Of a stretch of DNA of 55,166 nt, positions 21,001 to 27,840 are shown piece by piece. Source of the stretch: Alphaproteobacteria bacterium (GTDB lineage Bacteria > Pseudomonadota > Alphaproteobacteria > RS24); assembly GCA_949498175.1 (NCBI GenBank), contig CATDDF010000084.1, positions 1-55,166 on the forward strand, given 5' to 3'. The translations under genes and the position numbers were made by a program. Under the pieces are notes generated by a model. The model was not told where the DNA came from. It worked only from the letters and a program-made list of their open reading frames with translations, and did not search any database. The number at the start of each line of letters is the position of its first letter. The first letter of the stretch is position 1.

Positions 21001-21802
21001 CGACCGTAATACGGGTCTAACCACAGCGGATCCGCCTGCGGGCGCTCAGCCCTTTGAAATGCGCGTTGTCGCTGAAGACGGTGCCGGAAATTCGCGGGCC
21101 ATTGATCTGGTGCTAGACCCGACAATGGTTGAGGGTGAGGGCGAAGCCGACCGCCAAGCCGACAATAAGCTGGCCTCGAATACGGCCACTCAAATTGCCC
21201 CGGCCATTTTGGCCGATAGCCGGCCGACGCAGCCCAATGAGGCGAAACGCGACAATAATCCGGCGCAATCAAATGTCGATGTCTTGGCTGACGGTCGCGT
21301 TGCCTTTGCTGATGCCTTTACCGCCGAGCCGACCGGATCTCTCAAGCTTATGCGCATGGTCAATGAGAATGATGGCGTCAAAGTTGAGATAGCCGATGAC
21401 GCGCGCGAAGATCAAACTCGCTATGAGGTGCGTCAAAAAGATGGCAGCGCCGCGCCTGACTGGGTCAGTGTGAATGTCCAAACAGGGGAGCTGACAATCG
21501 AAGCACCAACAAATATCGGGGCTATCGAATTGACCATAGTAGCACTTGATGGCGGCGCCCAGCGGACTATGGATATTGAGCTTGATTTAGAGGAATTGCG
21601 TGAAAACGATACTGAAGAAGAGCCGGCCGTGAACGACCCCGATGGTGCATCTGCCACGGAAGGTGGCGAGGAGGCAGACAGTGACGCCAATGATGCGCTG
21701 CCGGTTGGCCGATTTATGCCGCTGGATGACCAAATCAACTTGGCGCTGGTCGAGAGTAGCTACGGCAAAGACTTGGAAAATGCAATTCGAGCTCGAGGCT
21801 AA
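9041..21802 (+). CDS. Giant repeat protein (about 4250 aa): LEPR motif plus DUF4347, then VCBS / cadherin-like / tandem-95-type repeats; putative secreted adhesin
   Basis: N-terminus '[19 protein letters not shown]'; DUF4347 ('[15 protein letters not shown]...[47 protein letters not shown]'); many '(V/I)TGVNDxPT'-type repeat junctions. GTG start at 9041 (9029 GTG possible). Confidence 0.9.
   Translation: [4253 protein letters not shown]
15553..15594 (+). repeat. Imperfect 21-nt tandem duplication inside the giant gene ([14 protein letters not shown])
   Basis: gacagcggttcccgaagaatt | gacagcggttccccaagagat. Confidence 0.85.
17360..19078 (+). repeat. Array of tandem cadherin-like units starting with N-x-(P/E)-P: 17360-17695, 17696-18025, 18026-18403, 18404-19078
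   Basis: In-frame unit boundaries at 'NDPPSV', 'NDEPTI', 'NTPPVI', 'NDPPTA', 'NTKPQI'. Units 1, 2 and 4 are homologous; unit 4 is about twice as long. Confidence 0.75.
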
Positions 21803-22064
21803 TTTCACCTCAACACTCAAAAAAGCAAAATCTAGCAATGCCGATGCGCGTTCTCTCGAGACCTTTCTCGCGTAAGAATTCTAATAATTAGCGCCGGTGC
21901 ATTCCTGTAATCAGTGGGTGTATCTTAACCATTTCATCTAACGGATTAATGATAATTCTTCTGTCGGTTTTTTCGGCACCTTCTTTTTCACAAATTTATA
22001 CAGATATTTTATCGCTTTACCGAGGTTTCGCATCACCACATTATGGATGTAGGGCAAGGAGGGG

Positions 22065-22700
22065 ATGATGCACAGAAGAGAATTTACCGCAGCAGGATTG
22101 GCGCTTATTGCATCAGCGGTTTGCAAAGCGCATGCGTCCGATAATGAAATTCTATTGGGGCAATTGGACCTGGAAGTTGGGCATAACGAAGTTCTGGTGC
22201 AAACCGGTGCTTCTCAGTCAGCTCTCCGCTTGGGCAAGTGCGCTTTTTTGTTTGCACCTTTTTCCAGCGTTAAGTTCAACGTGGGAGAAGGACTTGCCGT
22301 AAAAGCAGCAAATTTAATGATGGGGGCAATGCATTCCGTATTTGATCCAAATGGACCGGCTGACCGAACCGTAATCACAACTCATGCCACTATCGGTATC
22401 AGAGGTACTGCACATTATGTCGAATTAGAGGCGAATGATGACCGCACCTATAGTTGTTGTTGCTACGGGCATATTCACATCCAAACTGAGCTGGATACGG
22501 AAACACAAAAAACAAATTATCACGATGCCAGAATTATAGACGCGTCGGGGAAAATCCAAGCTAGCCCCTATAATGTGCCATTAAACCACTATGATAATAG
22601 CATTGTCTTTTTGGAAAACAGTGTTGGTCGCAAGCCGCGGTGGTCGCTTCCAAACGGAGAGATGCAATTTATCGCTCCATTTGCCCTTTCTGAACAATAA
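22065..22700 (+). CDS. FecR-like domain protein with Tat-type leader
   Basis: 'MMHRREFTAAGLALIASAV' twin-Arg leader; 'THATIGIRGTAHYVE' FecR signature; 'TYSCCCYGHIHI...TNYHDARII'. Confidence 0.75.
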   Translation: MMHRREFTAAGLALIASAVCKAHASDNEILLGQLDLEVGHNEVLVQTGASQSALRLGKCAFLFAPFSSVKFNVGEGLAVKAANLMMGAMHSVFDPNGPADRTVITTHATIGIRGTAHYVELEANDDRTYSCCCYGHIHIQTELDTETQKTNYHDARIIDASGKIQASPYNVPLNHYDNSIVFLENSVGRKPRWSLPNGEMQFIAPFALSEQ

Positions 22701-22970
22701 GTCTCTTAAGCACCTGTTCTAAGGCATTGGTGAGCCCCCATGACTTCAGCGGAAAGGCTGCAAGGTCGGCATTAGCGCGATAGCCCCTCAAGAATGAATG
22801 ATTTCACGCCGTTATCGGTGACATGGACGCCAAAGCCTTTTATGGTGACATCGCAGAGACTGACGCAATGCCTGTTTCAGGACGGCTTTGCCGAAGCGAC
22901 ATTGTTTTGTCAGCTTTGCCATTTGCTTCGCTTGCCCCCGCCGATAGTCTTCAAGGGGATAAGCGCATCA

Positions 22971-23047
22971 GGCCCCGTAGCTCAACTGGATAGAGCGCGA
23001 GACTTCTAATCTTGAGGTTGTAGGTTCAAGTCCTACCGGGGTCGCCA
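22971..23047 (+). tRNA. tRNA-Arg (anticodon TCT), CCA encoded
   Basis: GGCCCCGTAGCTCAACTGGATAGAGCGCGAGACTTCTAATCTTGAGGTTGTAGGTTCAAGTCCTACCGGGGTCGCCA folds as a cloverleaf; anticodon loop CTTCTAA. Confidence 0.96.
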
Positions 23048-23072
23048 TGCCGCGATGAAGCGGTCGAGGTTT

Positions 23073-23318
23073 CTAGTAGGCGCCTCCGCCGCCACCACCA
23101 CTATTGCCGCTTCCGCTGTTGCTGCTTCCCCCGCCGCCATAAACGCCGCCACCGCCGCCACCGGCGCTGGAAATGATAATCGCTGCTGCCGCGATGGCCA
23201 GGTAAGTCGACATATAGCCATATTGGCCATGCTCTTCATCGCCTTTTTTATATATGCCGTAATTTGTTGAGCATGCCGACAGCATCAAGGCTGCCGCAAT
23301 CGATATGATTTTACGCAT
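23073..23318 (-). CDS. Small lipoprotein with Gly/Ser-rich tail
   Basis: [21 protein letters not shown] lipobox; C-terminus [29 protein letters not shown]. Confidence 0.65.
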   Translation of the reverse strand: MRKIISIAAALMLSACSTNYGIYKKGDEEHGQYGYMSTYLAIAAAAIIISSAGGGGGGVYGGGGSSNSGSGNSGGGGGGAY

Positions 23319-23361
23319 TAGGTACTCCTCTGTTGCTAACTGTTACGTGGTGCTGCAACAA

Positions 23362-23392
23362 AAAATGTCAAAAAATCAACGTGCGACATTTT
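23362..23392. promoter_or_regulatory. Inverted repeat AAAATGTC-N15-GACATTTT in the ilvD leader region
   Basis: Perfect 8-bp arms read directly. Confidence 0.3.
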
Positions 23393-23488
23393 AGAATGGA
23401 GAAAATGCGCTTGATTGTTACGCCAACCGGTTTGCCCTTGTTGAGTAAACGCGGTAAGACAAGCCGAATAATTGAATTAGGTGAAACA

Positions 23489-25324
23489 ATGCCGAAACTG
23501 AGAAGCAGAACATCGACACACGGGCGCAATATGGCCGGCGCGCGCGGCCTCTGGCGCGCCACCGGCATGGGTGATAGCGATTTCGGCAAGCCGATTGTCG
23601 CCGTCGTCAACAGTTTCACGCAATTTGTGCCGGGTCATGTGCATTTGAAAGATTTGGGACAGCTTGTCGCGCGCGAGATTGAAGCGGCCGGCGGTGTTGC
23701 CAAAGAGTTCAATACGATTGCCGTTGATGATGGCATCGCTATGGGGCATGACGGCATGCTGTATTCGCTGCCGTCGCGCGAGATTATCGCCGATAGCGTG
23801 GAATATATGGCTAATGCCCATTGCGCCGATGCGCTGGTATGCATTTCCAATTGTGACAAGATTACGCCCGGCATGTTGATGGGCGCGTTACGCATAAACA
23901 TTCCTGCCGTATTCGTATCCGGCGGGCCGATGGAAGCGGGTAAGGTTGTTTGGGAAGATGAAGAGCGCGCCGTCGACTTGGTCGACGCCATGGTTGCGGC
24001 CGCTGATGACAGCTATACAGATGAGCAAGTCGATGTGATTGAGCGCTCAGCATGCCCGACATGTGGCTCTTGCTCCGGCATGTTTACCGCCAATTCGATG
24101 AATTGCCTGACCGAGGCGATTGGCCTGTCCTTACCCGGTAATGGTTCAGTGCTGGCGACCCATGCCGACCGCGAGGCGCTTTTCAAGCGCGCCGGTCATT
24201 TGGTTGTTGAACTGTGCGAGCGCTATTATGAAGGCGATGATGAGAGCGTTTTGCCGCGCTCTATGGCCAATTTCAAAGGCTTTGAAAACGCCATTGCGCT
24301 GGATATTGCGATGGGCGGCTCGACCAATACGGTGCTGCATTTGCTGGCCGCCGCGCATGAGGCGGAGGTTGATTTCACCATGAAGGATATTGATCGCATG
24401 TCGCGCAAAGTGCCGGTGCTCAGCAAGGTCGCCCCCGCCGTGCCAAATGTGCATATGGAAGATGTGCACCGCGCCGGTGGTATTATGGGTCTGCTCGGTT
24501 CATTGTCGCGCGCCGGATTGCTGCATGATGACCAGCCGACCGTGCATTCAAAAACCATTGGCGAGGCGATTGCCAAATATGACATTGCCGGCAATGTCGA
24601 TGCCGAGGTGCTGGAATTTTATCGCGCCGCCCCGGGTGGCGTGCCGACGCAAACAGCATTCAGCCAAAACCGTCGCTTTGATGATGTCGATGATGACCGC
24701 AAAAACGGTGTCATTCGTGATGCTGACAGTGCTTTCAGTAAAGATGGCGGCTTGGCCGTGCTTTATGGCAATTTGGCCGAAAACGGCTGCATTGTGAAAA
24801 CCGCCGCCGTGGCTGAAGAATGTTATGAATTTACCGGCTCGGCGCGGGTGTTTGAAAGCCAAGACGCGGCCGTCGATGCAATTATGGCCAATGACAATAT
24901 CAAGCCGGGCGATGTGGTGGTAATCCGCTATGAAGGGCCGAAGGGTGGTCCGGGTATGCAGGAAATGCTCTATCCGACCAGCTATCTGAAGTCGAAGCAA
25001 CTCGACAAGGTTTGCGCATTGGTGACCGATGGCCGTTTTTCAGGCGGCACGTCAGGTTTGTCAATCGGCCATGTTTCGCCGGAAGCGGCCAATGGCGGTC
25101 TTATCGGTTTGGTGGAAGATGGCGACAAGATTGTCATTTCCATTCCTGAGCGTTCCATTCATCTTGATGTTGCTGATGATGTGTTGGCCACGCGCCGCAC
25201 GGCTATGGATAAAAAAGGCTGGAAGCCAGCCAAAAAACGCGAGCGTGCCGTTTCGAAAGCGTTGAAAGCCTATGCCGCTTTTGCCACCAGTGCTGACCGA
25301 GGTGCTGTGCGCGAGCTCGACTAA
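23489..25324 (+). CDS. ilvD: Dihydroxy-acid dehydratase
   Basis: [27 protein letters not shown]...[12 protein letters not shown]...[14 protein letters not shown]...[24 protein letters not shown]...[19 protein letters not shown]. Confidence 0.97.
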   Translation: MPKLRSRTSTHGRNMAGARGLWRATGMGDSDFGKPIVAVVNSFTQFVPGHVHLKDLGQLVAREIEAAGGVAKEFNTIAVDDGIAMGHDGMLYSLPSREIIADSVEYMANAHCADALVCISNCDKITPGMLMGALRINIPAVFVSGGPMEAGKVVWEDEERAVDLVDAMVAAADDSYTDEQVDVIERSACPTCGSCSGMFTANSMNCLTEAIGLSLPGNGSVLATHADREALFKRAGHLVVELCERYYEGDDESVLPRSMANFKGFENAIALDIAMGGSTNTVLHLLAAAHEAEVDFTMKDIDRMSRKVPVLSKVAPAVPNVHMEDVHRAGGIMGLLGSLSRAGLLHDDQPTVHSKTIGEAIAKYDIAGNVDAEVLEFYRAAPGGVPTQTAFSQNRRFDDVDDDRKNGVIRDADSAFSKDGGLAVLYGNLAENGCIVKTAAVAEECYEFTGSARVFESQDAAVDAIMANDNIKPGDVVVIRYEGPKGGPGMQEMLYPTSYLKSKQLDKVCALVTDGRFSGGTSGLSIGHVSPEAANGGLIGLVEDGDKIVISIPERSIHLDVADDVLATRRTAMDKKGWKPAKKRERAVSKALKAYAAFATSADRGAVRELD

Positions 25325-26418
25325 AGTGGCTGCACCAAATCGCTGATTTTGCCGGTTTGGCATGCATCGATAAATTCTTCGCCGAGCGCATGGCTGCGCC
25401 GCACAACTTCGTGCCATTTTTCAAACCGCTCGGCCTCATTATTGCGATATTTCGGGAAATCTTGCCGTGATGGAATTTTGCCGTCGGGCAGGGCTTTCGC
25501 CCATTCCGGTCGCGGCGCCAGCATGACTACATTGTCTAGATTATGGGCCGGCACTTTGCGTTTTGGATAAAATTTATCAAACCAGCGCAATTTGAAATGG
25601 TCGTAAAAATGCGGATACAGAACCAAGCCATCTGTTTGCGGCCAGAAGTTGGACGGTACGGGATGATAATCCAGCATGCCGCCATCGTGATAAATATGCG
25701 CAGGGTCTTCGTCGAGTTTGACCGGTTTCATATAGACCGGAATGGCACCCGATGCACGTAAGGCTTTGGTGAAATTATCGGGCGTCAGCGAAGCCTGTCG
25801 AACCGGAAACCCGTCGCGCGCTTGAAACTCAATGTCGCTGCGCGGGTCGGAGAAGATTGCCCGTTCGGCCAATCCGATAAGATGACGGTCGGTGAAGGTC
25901 GATAACAGCGCGGCGCGTGCAAGAGCGAAACCTTGTCGCCAGACTTTGGCATTAAGGCCGCCATGACAGCGCACGGTGCCGATATGCAGCCGATATTTTT
26001 TATTGGCAAAAATTTCGGCAATGCCTTTCGACATGTCGCCATCATGGTCATGTGCCATTGATTTTTTCAGCACAATATCGGTCTGCGTATCAATGCTTTG
26101 AAGGTTGATCGGCCCCTCATAGCTTTGCGCAATATAAGCATCGGCCATTACTTTCAGCGTCGCATCAGAATCAGCACGTGCCGCCCCTGCCAATTTGAAA
26201 GCACCGACTGAGGTGCCGAATAGGTCGACCGGCGTTTTTTCAGTGCGCTGTGTCATGAACTGCGCGAATACTTTATGGTCAAGACCGGCAATGGCCAACC
26301 ATTTGGCCGCACCTGATGCGCCAAAAATGGCGCTTATGTGGTCGGGTGACAGGCCATGCTTGCGAATATGCGTCAGCGCTTTAGCACCGGCGGCGATGAT
26401 TAAATCACTCATTGGCAT
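25321..26418 (-). CDS. Patatin-like phospholipase family protein
   Basis: '[16 protein letters not shown]' and '[14 protein letters not shown]' (GxSxG), '[11 protein letters not shown]' (DG motif). Confidence 0.75.
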   Translation of the reverse strand: MPMSDLIIAAGAKALTHIRKHGLSPDHISAIFGASGAAKWLAIAGLDHKVFAQFMTQRTEKTPVDLFGTSVGAFKLAGAARADSDATLKVMADAYIAQSYEGPINLQSIDTQTDIVLKKSMAHDHDGDMSKGIAEIFANKKYRLHIGTVRCHGGLNAKVWRQGFALARAALLSTFTDRHLIGLAERAIFSDPRSDIEFQARDGFPVRQASLTPDNFTKALRASGAIPVYMKPVKLDEDPAHIYHDGGMLDYHPVPSNFWPQTDGLVLYPHFYDHFKLRWFDKFYPKRKVPAHNLDNVVMLAPRPEWAKALPDGKIPSRQDFPKYRNNEAERFEKWHEVVRRSHALGEEFIDACQTGKISDLVQPL

Positions 26419-27145
26419 AGGCTTTCATGGCGCGTTCAAAATCGGCAAATAGTGAGGCTGAGATGATATTTTCTCCGGCCTGATATTCAGGGTGCCATTG
26501 CACGCCGACGCAATAGGTCGCTCCAGTGTGGCGAATGCCCTCAATTGTGCCATCTTCGGCGGTCGCTTCAACCGAAAGATTGTTGCCCAATCGGTCAACC
26601 GCTTGCCAGTGCAACGAATTGACTTGCGCGCTTTCGACATTCAGCAAATTGTGAAAATAGCCGTCCTTAGAGAAGTCAACACGATGCTGAATGCCGAATT
26701 TCACATCTTTTTCTTCGCTTTCGGGCATACGGTGATCCAGGCGACCGTCAACCTCATGCACGGTGGGGTTGAGAGAGCCACCGCAAGCGACATTCAATTC
26801 CTGAAAGCCGCGGCAAATAGCAAGCACCGGAATATCACGGGTAATCGCTTGTTCAATGGTTTGGAACGCCGCCTCATCGCGCGCCAAATCAAACGGTTCG
26901 TGCGCCTCGGTCTCTTCCATGCCATAGCGCGACGGGTGCACATTACTGGTGCTGCCCGGCAGTAATATGCCGTCCACCCGTTCCAATATGGGCGCGGCGT
27001 CAAATGTGCCGTTTACCATGGGGGAGGGGATAAGCACGGGCTGGACATTCATATATTCTGCCACCCCCTCAAGATACATATGGGTGACCGATTGCAACTC
27101 ATCGACCAGATGCTTTTTACGATTGCAGATTATGCCCAGCAGCAC
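26405..27145 (-). CDS. Gamma-glutamyl-gamma-aminobutyrate hydrolase family (peptidase C26) class I glutamine amidotransferase
   Basis: 'DGILLPGSTSNVHPSRYG', 'IPVLAICRGFQELNVACGGSL', 'GVQWHPEYQ'. Confidence 0.92.
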   Translation of the reverse strand: MLLGIICNRKKHLVDELQSVTHMYLEGVAEYMNVQPVLIPSPMVNGTFDAAPILERVDGILLPGSTSNVHPSRYGMEETEAHEPFDLARDEAAFQTIEQAITRDIPVLAICRGFQELNVACGGSLNPTVHEVDGRLDHRMPESEEKDVKFGIQHRVDFSKDGYFHNLLNVESAQVNSLHWQAVDRLGNNLSVEATAEDGTIEGIRHTGATYCVGVQWHPEYQAGENIISASLFADFERAMKAYANE

Positions 27146-27246
27146 GGTGTTTTCCTTTCCCGCAGTTTACTAAATCCTATTTAACGGATATGTAGGATAT
27201 AGCGAATAGCCTAAATTTTGCCACGGTTTAACCGCAGGATGTGACA

Positions 27247-27840
27247 ATGAAAAATATTTTGAAGATTTTTTCCCTGACGAGTGCGCTGGTTGTGAGTGCC
27301 ACAACTCATGTTTTCGCTTTCAGTGAGCGCGAAGGTCTCGATATTTATCAGCGGGGCCATTATCTCGAAGCCATTGAGTATTGGAAGAAAGCTGCTGCCG
27401 CCGGTGATGCCGGTTCGGCCTATCGGCTTAGTGAAGAATATTTCGATGCCAAAATCATCAAGCGCGATTTGAAAACCGCTTTCAAATATTTGCAGCAGGC
27501 GGCAAAAGGCAATGATGCGCGCGCCATTACCGATCTGGCCTCTTTTTATGATTACGGGACAGGCGTCACCAAAGACCGCAAAAAGGCTGCGCAGCTCTAT
27601 TTGCGCGCGGCAAAAATGGGCATGCCTGCCGCCATGTTTAATGTCGCCGCTATGTTGGAAACCGGTGACGGTATTCAAATGGACAAAGTCGAGGCGTATA
27701 AATTCTACTTGCTTTCACGCGATCAAGGCTTTGCCCCATTTGCCAATAAAGCGCTTGAGGATATGGCCTCCAATATGACGGTTGAGCAAATCGTTGAAGC
27801 CGAAGATTTGGCCGATAATTTCGTGCCCAACGCTTATTAG
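27247..27840 (+). CDS. Sel1-like / tetratricopeptide repeat protein, secreted
   Basis: Signal peptide; repeats 'AIEYWKKAAAAGDAGSAYRLSE', 'AFKYLQQAAKGNDARAITDLASFYDYGTGVTKDRKKAAQLYLRAAKMGMPAAMFNVAAMLETGDGI'. Confidence 0.85.
   Translation: MKNILKIFSLTSALVVSATTHVFAFSEREGLDIYQRGHYLEAIEYWKKAAAAGDAGSAYRLSEEYFDAKIIKRDLKTAFKYLQQAAKGNDARAITDLASFYDYGTGVTKDRKKAAQLYLRAAKMGMPAAMFNVAAMLETGDGIQMDKVEAYKFYLLSRDQGFAPFANKALEDMASNMTVEQIVEAEDLADNFVPNAY

Noticed and set aside
21938-22126. Reverse-strand 62-aa ORF ending 'MRNLGKAIKYLYKFVKKKVPKKPTEELSLIR'
   Set aside because: The Lys-rich peptide looks intriguing, but it lacks a convincing SD and overlaps the FecR-like gene start; insufficient support for a small protein gene.
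22794-23009. 71-aa ORF running into tRNA-Arg
   Set aside because: Its 3' end is the tRNA itself ('GPVAQLDRARDF' is a classic tRNA mistranslation artefact).
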